Made by a program: the position numbers and the translations under genes | Origin: Sipunculus nudus | Taxonomy: Eukaryota > Annelida > Sipuncula > Golfingiida > Sipunculidae | Assembly (NCBI GenBank): GCA_026874595.1 | Contig: CM049309.1 | Location: forward strand, 37,835,079 to 37,899,078 | DNA length: 64,000 nt | Reading direction: 5' to 3' | In this document: positions 1 to 13,600 of the stretch, piece by piece | How the letters are laid out: each line of letters starts with the position of its first letter | How positions within the stretch are numbered: position 1 is the stretch's first letter | Notes under the pieces: model-generated | What the model was told of the DNA's origin: nothing | What the model saw: the letters and a program-made list of their open reading frames with translations, nothing else | Databases searched by the model: none

Positions 1-1385
1 GCCAAAGGTTGCGAGAGCCAATCCTCCGACTAGCGAGTAAATAGTAATGTCTTACGTGGCGCGTGATTCGTATGAGACAAATAATCCAAAATATGACAAG
101 ACAGATCACAATGACTGCTATATACTATTCACTATAGAACAGAGATCCAGTTGATGACGTTAGTCAATGAGAGTCATACGTCATCAATCTTTGTGACGTC
201 ATTATTATCTTTTAAACTGCACTCCTAACCATGGGCATGGAACGCCTTCTGTGTAGGAGGGTTTTCGGGGCTCATTATCATAATAAGGTAAAAAGGGTGG
301 GGCATAAGGGTTCTGGTTGTGAGGTCAATTGATCCGCGTCCTATAGCTTGTGCTGCCACCTAAATGTCTTCATTTAACTGAAACTCGACGTTTGGATGGC
401 AGTCATATAATAATTGCTGTACTCAACGACACATTGTCTCATAATGTTACGTAAAAGGATACTTCACTCACGATAGGGTACGTTAAAATTGTTCTAGAGT
501 TCAAAGTCAGTTTTCCCTATTTCTTGCCTCCACACTTCAGAAACAAAAAAAAAATGAAACAACCCAACTGGTTTGATCGTTCGGTGGTTAACCAGTCAGT
601 TATCCATGAATCGATTTATAGACAATGAAGTTTCACCTAACACGCGCGTTACCTCTTAATAATATTAAATGCCGGACGTAGTTGGCTTACGTATTGTTTA
701 AATTTCTTATACTGTGGGTGCCTTCATATTCGCGAGGTTAAAATGTCGCGATTTTCATTTCTTTATTGTTTATGTTTTCACCTTCACGTTACAATAATCT
801 AAACCGAGCCCATAAACTATTATATGGATATCTGATGAGGAAATATGTGCGCAAAATCGTAACGATTGCACTGGGACCTAAGTGAATATTAAACAAGTAG
901 AAATTGCTCTTCATTTTTAAGAAATAATGTGAATGATTTGACACCATTTATAATGCAAATCTCTGTCTTTTTCGACTTGATTCCGACTTATTCACGGAAG
1001 TTTACTTTTCGCTATAATTTTTCGTGAATATCGCGAATTTGAAACCCTCGAGAAAACAATGCAACCATAGTATTGTGCTTGTATCGCGACAGGGGCATCT
1101 GACGATACGGATTCGCTATTGAACTTTGTATCTTGATGTCTTGATTCACCAATGCATGGTTATGGTAACCATTACATGCGAGTAAACGGATATTTAATAG
1201 CGCTGAAGCCAAACATTGTTCCTGTCCGACTTCATTTGTGAGGGGTAAAATGGCCGTTTTTATGTGCCGGATTTTTCGGAACCACATACAAGTCCAGCAT
1301 TGCTGATATTGGATTAAAGTCTCAAAATTCCCAAGAAAACCTTTAACAAATTATATTACTAGAATAACTCCACAAGTCTCCATAC
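1..1385. other. Non-coding; intron 3 of gene D
   Basis: No exon, RNA gene or recognisable mobile element is seen on either strand. Because the three gene D exons run leftward and stop at 1386, this stretch should be the start of its third intron. I looked for the exon that follows (in the paralogues it begins GDGLL and contains [12 protein letters not shown]) and did not find it, so it should lie left of the window. Confidence 0.5.
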
Positions 1386-2840
1386 CTATCCACGGTTTGA
1401 AACTTCGAATAACCAAGTCTTCTTTCGGTTCTGCAAAATCACATATTTTAGAATTAAACACTCATCATTAGGTTAAGAATTAGCAGCTGCTGGACAATAA
1501 ACAATTGAAAATTCTCCGGTAAAAACACAATGTGAATGAAATAACGGAGCTTTCAATATACAGTATCGTTTGCTTCGTGGAGATGGTTGTCAATATTATT
1601 TTGTTCCGGCAGTTTTCTAAACAAATATTTAAATCCACCGAAATGAAGAAGGCCTGCCTAAACTTTTAGCTGACTTGCTACATTTTCAAAATGTGTCATG
1701 TACAATATGCACACAAATAAACCAATCAACTATTTTTTTTACGTCTTTTAGAGGCGACTGACTCGACACTTGCCTGCGGTAGACAATATTGCTTTAATGC
1801 CCTCAGGGTCAGATAGAGCAACGTTATGTTTGAAAAGACCTAGTCGAGCCAGTCTGACCGGACCGAATGCCTTAGTCCGCTCCACCGGCATCTCCAAAAC
1901 CTCAGTCCTTGTAGCACCCTTGAAATAAACATGTAGTTATATATATCATATATAATTTAAAATATAATAACAAATTTGTCAGCAAATTTCTCAGCGAGTT
2001 CTGGTTGATCAACAGAAACCTCATTCCACCAATATTCCTCGATATTTAATATAAAAACCAATATGTGCATCCCATTGGATGCGTCATCCCTGCGTCATGG
2101 GAGCACAAAAACACACTGGACACCGCCACTTCGAAATGCTGGGCGCTCGACCGTGACCTGAGCAGGTAGCCGGCCACAATGATGAGGCGGGACCATCTGG
2201 GCAGCCATTAATTTTCGTTTATATTCCAAGGTTCATTCGTGCATAAGTGACCGTACGTTTGTGAACATGCCTTGGTGCTGGAAAATCCGAAAAATGCTGT
2301 ATCAACACCAAAATCTAATCGATTATTCCTTGGGTCATTCACGAAATGCCCTGAAATATGACGAGATTCTGTTCATGACAGCGTGAGTGATGTTTTGAAA
2401 ATCTCACACAGACACATACGAACGGGAATGAACGCTTATCCCCCTGAGAGGTAATCAAACCTTGTTTCAGATACATCGAATGTAATAAATATCACTGAAG
2501 AATGCTCATGACATAACAGAAATTATAATTATATATGTTTTCCCTACTTCAATTTTGATTAATTCAGTTTAATGGTATCCAGTTATAAATACAAAAGGGA
2601 CTTAAGAGGTTTCCAATATAAAAGGATTATGATTATACTTACATCCAATATGTTTCCATAAAACCAATGTTTTGGTTCCCCTGGAAAAGCGCTCATCTGT
2701 TTCTCTTCTCGGTAGCGTCGCCAGAAAAGTGTCACCACACGGCTGACCATTTGAAGTACCACTCCCAGAACGACCGTGCCACAGGCCAGCACTGGGAGAC
2801 TTCTGCAGTCCCATACGGGAAAGAAGACTGCCGTGGTCAT
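1386..2840 (-). CDS. CYP4-like: Gene D: CYP4-like P450, first three coding exons (3' end off the window)
   Basis: Three exons: 2840-2643 (66 codons), 1918-1774 (145 nt) and 1430-1386 (45 nt). Exon 1 begins MTTAVFFPVW, has a hydrophobic membrane anchor at about residues 15-40, then a basic stretch (WRRYREEK) and KHWFYGNILD, the usual N-terminal layout of an ER-anchored P450. Exon 2 contains FGPVRLARLGLF and LSDPEGIKAIL, matching the same exon of genes A and B. Exon 3 starts with the EPKE motif and ends in PWIG. Exons 2 and 3 have exactly the lengths and phases of their counterparts in A and B, which is the main support. The intron 1 donor is GTAAGT. The intron 2 donor reads CAG/GCAAGT, a GC donor. 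It is the most divergent of the four paralogues, and its catalytic half is not visible, so whether it is intact is unknown. Confidence 0.8.
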
Positions 2841-5800
2841 TTTGCTTGCACTGGATCTGTTAAGGTATCATTATTGTTTGAACCCCCTTTATTTAAATTA
2901 AATCCACCAGTGGATTATATTAATATTAGACCCCATAAAGTATACATTATTTTAAACCTGGTGCGGCTGTCATTCTGAAAGTATACAGATTTTGTAACTT
3001 TTAAAAAATAATTTATTATTTTAAGGTACACTATTTTAAGCTCCGAGTAACAATAATCCGCATTGTAATGAATCAATATTAAACTACATGCCAATATCTA
3101 AAAAAAATTCTTTTTCCTCTTTCATGAGTCTATCTACCCTAAAATTAAAAAACTGAAATTTTAAGTTTTCATTCAACAATAAAATGAATGAAAATTTTTA
3201 AAAGTTTTAGGACATATCGTTAAAATAAATCGTTCGATATTCCTATGGCTCCCGTTCAATAAGTAAGATTTTGTGTGCACATTATTGGATATAATTAATT
3301 CAAATGTTAATGGTATATTCTGTGTAGATGTTAATATTGTGAGTTCACTAAATTTTACCCCGCGTATGAAAGGCCAAGCACTACAACGTTTGATTTCTGA
3401 TCCCTATATCCACATTTATACGCACACATGAACTCGACCGTACAATGTTCAGATTTACAATATTTATTCAACCGTTTGTCAACGCTGATGAAGACAAACA
3501 CAACATCTAGGAGACCGACCAACCGCTCTAGGAACCAGACCAGCTGCTCAAAGTATAGTCGTTATAATTAAAGAAAAGCGTGTCATGTGTCAATACATGT
3601 TTGAAGAAAACATGCTTTTATGCCAAGTATTATTAATCACAATCTACAAAGACCATGTACAGGGACGGTTCTAGGGTTTTGGAAAGAATGGGGGGCCCAA
3701 CTCGTGAAGACTAATTAGAAAACCTTAAACATGTCCTCGTATCCGGAAAGGTGGGGTCTAGGCCGCAGAAAGGGGGTTTGGGTTGCTGTGTCTGAAAAAC
3801 GGAGAAGGGGCGATACTGATGTCAATAAATACGGGTTTCGCTATAAACGTGACTAAGGTAGAATCTTGCATTGTTACGATAACTTAAGCAGGCGATATAT
3901 CCAATGTTAATGTATATATCACTGAGTTAATCCCGCGAGACATTTGCTGTTAAGCATAATTTGCGACATTCGTTTGAGGCATATTATACTACGTACGTTG
4001 CAGGCTACTCATCATGGCTGTGTTCATGGTTACGTTTTGATTTAGATTTTAGTGTTCTCCTGGAAACATCAAAAGTTGAGGAGAGATGACATTGCTTTAA
4101 CTGTTGTATGGCCTAACATAGAAACGGTCCTGCAGAACTAATGCATGCATGTTGCGGCCATCTTTTGTTTAAAATTTGTGATTAAACTAATCAGGGTGGA
4201 CGAAAATGGCGGCTTGCCTAAATTGAAGTATAGTTTGGGTTATATATTGAATATTTTCAAATTAAGCCTGGTTTTAAAATTTTGATATGTCATGGTTCAA
4301 ACTAGAATATACAAAGCAACACTGACCTGAAACACTTGACTCCTCAGAACCTCCACTCGCAATGATCGTGTGAACTGCTAATGTCAATCTATATCTATCA
4401 CTGATACATTATATTAACTTCGGCTGCCAGCGACCTGAATGACGCCTTCTAAAAACGTACTATATAATTATGCAAAGACGTGAACGAATGTAGGTGCAGA
4501 AATATAATTTGATAAGTGTTGAATTTAATTATACCCAAAGCGGATCCAGAGTCCACATTGTTTGTGTGATGTATAATGTGTCATGATGAATGCTCTCACC
4601 CCCAAAGTACTAATTAAATGTTAATATTATGTAGGCCTATGCATATTTGGTCTGTCGAAGCAAGAAGCGACGCATTTCTCATCCCGGGCCTTTTTACTAA
4701 CGGTAGTAATCTGTTGTAAAATCATATTTGATCATTTAAAGATGAAAAGCAACAGATGAATCGATTATTTATCGATTATTTAATATACCATCTTTATTAC
4801 TGTGAAATGCATGCTGCATAAAATTATATCTAAAAAATATTGACTGAGTAAATTTAGTAATTAATTTGTACATCACGCTGAAAGCTAGGTCAAGGTATTG
4901 GCCGGGTTGTTGACACTAACCCGTTTACTCGGTTAAGTTTTACTGCTGATCGCTGTTTTGTGCATTGTTTTTTTATATTTCTGACGGGAAAAGAATATAT
5001 ATCGGGACAATTAATGGTTACCAGGAGGGTGGAGATCGTATTTATGAGCTGCATTCCAGTCTCCTAGCAACGTCTCTAGAAATCCCCCATGACCCCGGCA
5101 AAACCGTTTGAGATCACATGATAATTTAAGTGCTTATCACTGAGATGTGGGCATTAAACTGAACCACTGAAAGATGGCAAATCATCAGTTTGTCACACAA
5201 TCAGCTGCATATGCTTAAACATGCTGAGAATGCTGAATGTATGCAAGAAACATGAAGGTGTTACCGGAGTCTCAGTGCTGTTTAGAAGAGTTCAGGAACA
5301 CGCATATCTCAAACCGACCTGCAACTGATTAAACATAAAAGATCTTGTTTTTTTGGAACATTAGATGTTAAAAGGTTTCTGATTCAAATATGGATCGGTG
5401 ATAGACCTGTTCTGGCCTTTTAAGGTAAGAGTAAACTTCCAGAACCATTGTACGGCAGCACAAAAAGACAGTGGAGTTCTGTTAAGTATGGGTGTGATGT
5501 GGTCGGCTCCTTGGCGCCAGTCACAAGCCTTGCTGCTGCATTCTAGACCCTCTGCAGCTTGTCTAGAAACGTACAAGGACAACAACAACGGGAAGAAATG
5601 GAAACATTATTCCTTGAACAAATAAAATCATAAGAACTGCAAGGATCTAGGGCTTTGCGTGAGAAAGCTCTTGATTCTTGAAACATCACGGTTGTCTAGA
5701 AAGGCAAACTACAAACAATATTTATATGCTTTTAGACATATATTCCTCTGTCAAAATGACCCCTCAGATCCATAGCAAAATTATACAGAGTCATACACAC

Positions 5801-5945
5801 TCAAAATTTGCAAATGAACTTTTTACCGCTGCTTAAATGTACCTATTACCAGTACCATTTTAACATTTATTTTAAACACGTACTGATACATTTGTACACA
5901 ACAATTCTTCAAACAAGTTTTGCTGGTAAAAATGGAAAGATTTCG
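2841..5945. other. Intergenic D-A, no gene seen
   Basis: This is the 5' flank of gene D. It is AT-rich and carries only short, unrelated open frames, most overlapping on opposite strands. I found no P450 exon, transposon protein or RNA gene. A G-rich stretch at about 3660-3830 may be an old dispersed repeat, but I could not identify its ends. Confidence 0.4.
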
Positions 5946-5949
5946 CCCT

Positions 5950-6235
5950 GGCTCGAATTACACATAAATGAGATTTACTCCACCTGAGGGCCTGGGTGTG
6001 TTATCCTCTTAAGTCATACCACCGAGCAATCCCCGAAAGATGCACTCGTTTGTAGGTGAAACTGGGCCGTTGGGCACGATCTTCCCAAAAGGCCTGCAGA
6101 GCGCTCACTGTGGGCCTGGGCCGAACGTGAATGGTCTCACCGCCTCGGCCTCAAACTCACGATATCCTGGCTTTGATTCTTGAACTCCATCCATGCGCAA
6201 CAGAAGCCGAGCTTTTTCATTATGATACAGCACCA
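5950..6235 (-). repeat. tRNA-derived SINE, copy on minus strand
   Basis: Read on the minus strand, this aligns along most of its length with 34348-34672: a CGGCTTCTGT head, then GTGAGTTTGAGGC, GGTGAGA, an ACGAGTGC block and CGGTGGTATGAC. The head resembles a degraded tRNA (A-box-like, then a B-box-like GTGAGTTNNAGGC). Two diverged copies at unrelated places, in opposite orientation, support a SINE family rather than a gene. Confidence 0.55.
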
Positions 6236-6239
6236 CTTG

Positions 6240-7612
6240 ATCTAGTAAAGTAATATCATCAGAACGATGAAAAGGCTTCGCCAGTCCTCCTACTGTAAAT
6301 CATAAGGAAGATTGACCGTCAATCATGTTAAAAAGAAGAGTTTAACTACAGTGAATCTTACTGGTCGTCAATTTTACCCATTTCGTGTTTTAATTTTCAG
6401 GGTTTCCTGGGTTTTTGTTTGTGAAAACATGCAAAACGATGAAAAAATTAGTTACACGACATGAATTTGGTGTCAGAACCGTGTTGTGTACCAGTATCAG
6501 TTATCAATCAATAAACATGCAGAATTTTTCAATTTAGATTTTCATATAACAATATGATGAACCTTCACGATACATATAACGTTTCAGCTGAACATATGTG
6601 AAGCAGGTAGCTTTATACTTGTCAGTTTAATTGGCGTGACTCCAAGCCAGCTTAGTGGGCCTATACGTAATTAGATCAATGCAAGGTTAGAAAGTAGGAC
6701 TCATGAGGCAATAAATAAAACTTTAAGAGCTAGGACGCTTCTTGTGACATCAGTACATGTAGATAGTATTAACCTATCAAAGTTACATGTTAAAAAACAA
6801 TTATGCATACAAACGCCACGTTTTGAATATTTTGTGAAGTAATTATTTTGTTCTTTTTTAATCATGAGATGTAGAATGAAATCCTACTGCAGAATACGTG
6901 TATTATTATCATTTATTTCGTACAAACATTGTAGAATGTTAAAAATCGTCATGAAAAGTAACAGTATGTGCACACAGAGTTTTATTCGGGGTTGGTTACT
7001 GTACTTCTAGTAATGAAAAACAATACATTTTATGTTTACAGTTGTCCAGTAATGGTAACAACATATATCCAGCTCTTCGGGCAATTAATGTCCATGTGTT
7101 AAAAATGAACAGCTTCTAAAATGGATCACAGAAAAAAAGCAAATACTTAAAAAATTACCCTCTCGTTTTCTGAAAGGCAATTACGTTAACAATACATTTT
7201 CGTGATCTGTGTCACCATAACATCAGGCAATCTATATAAATTGTCATCGTCACTAATTAAGTAATGTACATGTGTTAATCGTGTTGAACTTGTCCCTAGA
7301 TGTAACATCAAACATGTTACCAGAAAAAAGTACCTCTGAAGTGGGAACAATATGTCACTCGCGATTATGGTTAACATATACCATTTACATAATATTTTAA
7401 ACATCTGTGGCAAATTGCTGCAGCGCCAACAAAAATGTGTATAACACACGCACATTATACACAAATATAAGTTCATCAAAAATCATTTTCATGATCTGGT
7501 AATACAAGAATGAAATTATCTTCCCTCAGATGTCATATCGTCTTAACTGACAATTCCAATGAATTTCTTGCAGATACTTTAGTAACGAGCTTAACGCCAC
7601 CCCATTCCCGAG
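6240..7612. other. 3' flank of gene A, no gene seen
   Basis: AT-rich sequence downstream of the gene A stop codon. It must hold the 3' UTR of gene A, but no single polyadenylation site stands out. No other coding evidence was found. Confidence 0.4.
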
Positions 7613-10600
7613 CTATTTTCGTTCCTCGACGTTCAGCCAGATCCCTTTCTTTGCGCGCAGCACCAGTTGGTTCCAGAAAACTGGTTCTTCCTGTTCATGG
7701 AAGGTGAAGTGCTTCAGCAAAAGGGCAGCACACGTTTTCAGTTCGTTCAGGGCGAAGTTCTGGCCGATGCAGTTTCTGAATAGAAGAATGGAATACACTT
7801 ACCCTGGGAAAATAATGGTTGTGTTAACATAACGATATTGTTGAACAGAAAGAAAAGTTTAATATTCCAGACATTTGATCAACCAGAATTGACAGGATAT
7901 TCCTCCCTTCCGCCAGAGATCGCGCCTACTTTTCCTCTTCCAGTTGGGCAGTCTGGAACGCCGGGACTACTTGTCTAAACTGAAAAACTTTAAAATCAAA
8001 CTTTGTAACATTTCAAGCAAACACCTCCTGCTTAAAGTTCACATGTAAATAAAAAATATTACTTATTCCGCTATTCCGCGAAGTCTTTACCACGAAAACA
8101 CCCATGTTTGTGCAATTTTTTGGTCTAATATATGTGAACGGACTAGTTCTCAATTACATTTATACCTACGCCACTGGTGTATTTATAGTTGACTGATTGT
8201 GACGCCCACTAACCCGAACCACTAGAGTCGTACACCTGTGAGTTCGATTATGCACAGTATGAGGATATTCAGATCACAAATAATTTGACAGATGTACGAG
8301 AAGGGGACTATGAGTTAGTTGGTCGGTTCGTTATATACTAGTCTGTTCTAAACGTGAGAAATCATGGAAAAGAAGTGCAATATGTACCCAATAACTTATA
8401 GGACACATCAGTGAAAGGTGGTAAGACGTTTTACCTATAGCTGGAACACGTGTATAACGAAGGGTATTATTTTAAGTTTTGGTTTTTGAGTTTGAAATAG
8501 CTCAGATATGCACGACTTACCTGGGTCCGGCAGCAAAAGGTACGTAGGCGTGAGTCGACCGGTCTTTCGAATTTTCTATGCTGAATCGCTCTGGGTCGTA
8601 CATCTCGGGATTTTCCCAGACTTTTGGGTTCCGGTGCAAACCATAGAGGTTCAAAATAATCCACGTGCCTTCAAATTAAAAGACACATAACGAAGATTGG
8701 TCTACCTACGGTTGAACAGTATCACGTGCAGATAAAAGACATTTCTCAAAGTAGCAATAATTTCTTCTTAACAAGACTGATAATTTAGACTCTTCAGAAT
8801 GTAAACTGCTTGTGTTATTTCCATTTGGCAGTAATATTTAATATTTATTTAGTACATTTACATGTACAGACATAAGTAATGTGCAACAAAGTAAATAGAT
8901 AACGAAAAAAGTGCAAAGGCTATTGGAAAGCCATAAAATTAATTTCCAGTCGACAGCCCTTCAATTAGAGCTGTTATCATAGCATAGTCTAGTGTTTGTA
9001 TATCGAGCAAGCCATCCCGCACAGAAATGGGTTCATGAACGACGTCAATGATGCACATCTGTGATGTTGTCAGTATATGTTTTATATTTCTATTATCTAT
9101 GCTACAGATATTACATTTCCTAACCTTATATCTGTCCAATATATCTGTCCATTATAAATCTAATTAATTTGAAATGCAATATGGACTTAAGGAGCATTAA
9201 TTACCTGCTGGTGCGGTTATTCCATTTGGGAATGTCATTGGTTTTGTGATTCGTCTATCGACCGCAGGAACTGTAGAGTGTAATCGCATGCTCTCTTTGA
9301 TGCACATCGTCAGGTACTCCAGATCAGACAAGTCATCCCTGTGGTAAAACCATACATCACCATACTTAATAGGGGTGTGCGATATTATCGGTATATCGCG
9401 ATACGATGGTTTTCAATATTGCGTATCGCGATATATTTGGCAAATATCGATATTTTTCGATATTTTTAAACATGCCTATATAAACGGATCTTTGATGGTA
9501 AAACTAATTTTTCTTTTACAAATCTAAGCATCCAAATGGGCTGCGATTAATGACACTGTGTCTTAAGACGTTTAGTAGGATATGTTCCAGAATGCATGAT
9601 ATACTACAGACTTACAATGTTTTTGTGTACGAGAAATATTTTCCATAAAACAAAAAGTAAGAAGTGCAGATCATGGTCATAAAAATCAATCATTCAGTAA
9701 TATTCTCTCCTCATATCTCATAATAACAGCATTAAAATCAATATTTTATATTGACAACACGCCCATTTCCTATAAATTTAAAAAAAAATGAAATATCACA
9801 ATACGCTACCACATATCGCAATATATTGCAATACGAAATATGTAGGCCATACCCAGCCCTAATAAACCTAAGCATTAGAAAATAACATTTGAAACATGTT
9901 AAACTACGTGTATGCAGAAGGTTATAAATGGGAATGTACAAAAATAGGAAAGATATCAGAACTAATCTACAATTAGCGTTGTGTTGGTCCTTGTTTCTTG
10001 GCTATATTTATTTAGCATCAAATGACAAGTTTGGATGGTCATTGTTAGGTTAATTGGCAGGTTGTGTCAGATGCTGAATTGTCTTGATCATCACGTGACT
10101 TCCTGGGTTTAAAACCCCCATGTTCTTTTAAATTAATTTAACAGTTCGTATTCAGATTAATTGTCAATATTAATCACCTATTCTTTTTTTTTTTAATTAT
10201 TTTGTTTTAAATTGAGGTGCTATTGTCCTACATGCCATGTAAGTGGTGATGCTAAAGTGTTTATGAAAATTAAAGCGCTTAGGATAGTCAAATGGAGTTA
10301 ATTCAAAGACAGCTGACATGTATATGTAATGTATCTGCTTGTTAAGCTTAGCAGCCTACCACGTGACATCATCCCGGTCTCCAAAAACACTTTCAATTTC
10401 TTCAACACATTTTCTTTGATGTTCAGGGTGACGAGCCATGTTGTACAGAAACCATGACAACGCTGTAAAGAAAGGAATTATTAGACACAATATATATAAA
10501 AGGCACTGATTATATAAAAGCGGGCACGACATAGGCGCTGTATGTACAATATATGTACCATAAGATTTAAACTGACACGACTGTATAGGCGCAAATAACC

Positions 10601-13600
10601 GAGGGTATTTTATTTTACAGTTGCACGTGCCCATATAAGTCATATATTGTGCAGCTGAGAGTGAATTAAGTCGGCATACATTTCATAGAATTAATTATGG
10701 GATACAATGATAGAATTCGTGATATAAATATAACTTCCTTATTAAATATCCAGATAATGAAAAGCAATAAATCAGATTACATCGATCGAGTCAAACACTT
10801 GTGAGCGAAAATGAGGTGATAATTGAAGTACCGGTCGCTGTTGGGTCGTGTCCTTCAAACATAAACGTGTCCACTTCATGTTGTATCTCTGTGTCGGTTA
10901 GCCCACTGCCGTCTTTGTCCTGTTTAAAATATATTGAGCGGGAATATAAAAAACATTATTTACCTTTTGCAGTTGGCAAAAAAGTGTACATTATCTACAA
11001 AAAATGGACAAGAATTAACAACACACATGGCATAAACAGCCCTACCTATGTTATATATCAAGGGACTTATTTTACATAAGGTGTCCTATTTACATGAAAA
11101 AGACAAATGATTTCGCACATTTCGTACCACAAAACATAACTGCATATCTTAATAGAGTATCAATCAGGGTAGATTTATACAGAGATTTATCAATCAAATT
11201 TCAATGTCCTAATATGACAAGTTTCTGAAGAAATTTCATGGTATGTCAAATACAGATGGGCAAGCACAATGTGTGCATGCAGACACAAAACCAGGAAGGC
11301 AGAGCCACCTACCTTGGCTTCAAGGAGAATATCCAAAAAATCAAGATACTTCTTTTTCCTTTGATCGTCATTGTCATCGACACCCTACAGTGAAATCACC
11401 CAATAATCTGTCCCAAATCTGTGGCTTTGTTCCTTGTTCAAAAAATGTCCAAGCTTGATAAGACAATATTCTATCATTTTTCTGCTGATATTTATACATA
11501 AACAGAGATGAAACTCTATTTATTTTAAATAGATTGTTCAAGCACTTTAGTTTTCATAACTAATGTTGAGCGCTCTCCATGGCTCGGATGGGGGCGTTCG
11601 GTAATTTGTAGGGGTGGAGGAAACCGGAGAACCCCGAGAATTCAGCCGACCTCGGACGGGCTAGTTACAACCCAATGTCATAGCCACGGCAGTGATCGAA
11701 CCCGCCTTTCACCACACGACTGGCCAGGCCCCAAATCGTCAAATACAAATTTTATGAATAAATAACTTAAGGCATGTTTTTGTACATTATTATGATGAAA
11801 GTATAGTTCTTAAATGGAGCTTGCGTAGAGTTCACTGAAACAGGTTATTTAAAGGTAATATATGTGATGAGACAAAGCTAACACTGATCATTTTTCCCGT
11901 GCAACGTAAAAAACTGATTTATATCAATATTTTAATAAATAATTATATATGACAAAAATTAAGAATAGAGCATACATACCACGGATTGATTATCGTTGTA
12001 TCAAGATAATGCAAGGAAAATATCTGTTAAACAAACCTTGGCATTCTTTCTTTCCTGAATCACACCTTGGGAAAATTGATGAAGAATTGCGCATGCCTTG
12101 TGGAACTTTTGTCCTTTACGAGTCATGTTGTACAAGAAGTCCTCATGAACAAGGGGATTCTGAAACCTCCTCATTAGTAGCTCACCAACATCATACACGG
12201 CTCTGATGTAATGGTTCTTCTTGCTAAGATGTGTTTTAAAAAATGAATCCAAAAGAACCATTTCAAAACCAGCTGTTCACATAGATTTTGTATAGAATTG
12301 TTCTGATTTCTGGATTACTCTGCTGACATGTTAATGAACTATAGATACATCCTATTAATCATAGTTCATGTAATACCTATGTGATGGATATACGAACCTG
12401 TTTATCGACAAACTCTTAGTAAGCACAGCAATGTTTACAAAGAGAAAAGCGATGTTACCCCAGATGGCTGATGACGTATGTGCGGAAGCTGAAATGTCAT
12501 TACTTCCAAAACGTTCCTTTTCAAAATCTGTTTTGTCGGACTTGGCCCAAAATATGCGTTTGGATTATTTTGGCTATAACATAAACTATGTGTGTAAACT
12601 GGCGTTTATACAAATTTTTAATTTAAAATTAGCTTCAGTTAATAGACGCCCCTGTATCGAAGTAGGCCCCTTTAAGTCACTAAGGTCAGGTCCATCCATA
12701 CTTTACCCAAAGAAATGTTAGATGCAGATTTTTATTCACTTGAACGGTATGGAATCTGAATTACATTGTACGTATAAAATTGGCTAATCATTCAAATTTG
12801 GCGCATACAAATTACGTTAAGCATACCCTTCCAGCTGTATCGTCTTATTGAATCCAAAAGCACACTTGAGCAGGCTGTCAAGTACCATCAGACTGATGTG
12901 GTCGTACATCTCCAAACGAGGACCGTCTTCTTTGAGAAGTTTTTTCCACTTGTCCTTTTAAGGGAATACAACGGCCTTTTTTTCAGAGAATTGCGATGGA
13001 AAACAACTTTCATTGTAGTTGTCCCCCGCCGTCTTTTCGTTCGTCACTCTGTCACACATGTGTTGACGCAGTAACTGATAATAATGATCTTTATGTCATC
13101 TATGCAATACCTGGCTATATACTTACTATAATGATCAAAGTAAGGTTACACATGTGGCTGTATATATACTTACTATCATTATACGAGCGGAGTCACTAAA
13201 CCTCCAAGAAAAGTAAACCAATGTGGCTGTATATATACTTACTATCATGATACGAGTCGAGTTACTGAAAACCTCTATGTAAGGTTTCAGTATCTGGAAG
13301 TGGAATGCCGGGGTTAGAAGCCTTCTGTTTCTCATCCATTTCGATCCTTTGCTCACGAGTAACCCGTCACCTATGGAAGCAATACAATAACACTGCCTAT
13401 AATAATTTTCTTTATAAAAATATAATTCTGATTTAAAGAACATGTTTCTGTTGACAAGAAATCTTCAAGATATTTTTTCTTAATTTGTAGGCAGCATAAT
13501 CAAAATAAAAATATATTTAGATTTTCCTTCATAAAAACAATTTCCTTAATCACCATATCCACAAAATAGTATTTCTTGTCATAAGATTTATTTTTCTGAT

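Noticed and set aside
2667-2978. Plus-strand frame over gene D exon 1
   Set aside because: Antisense shadow of the minus-strand membrane-anchor exon.
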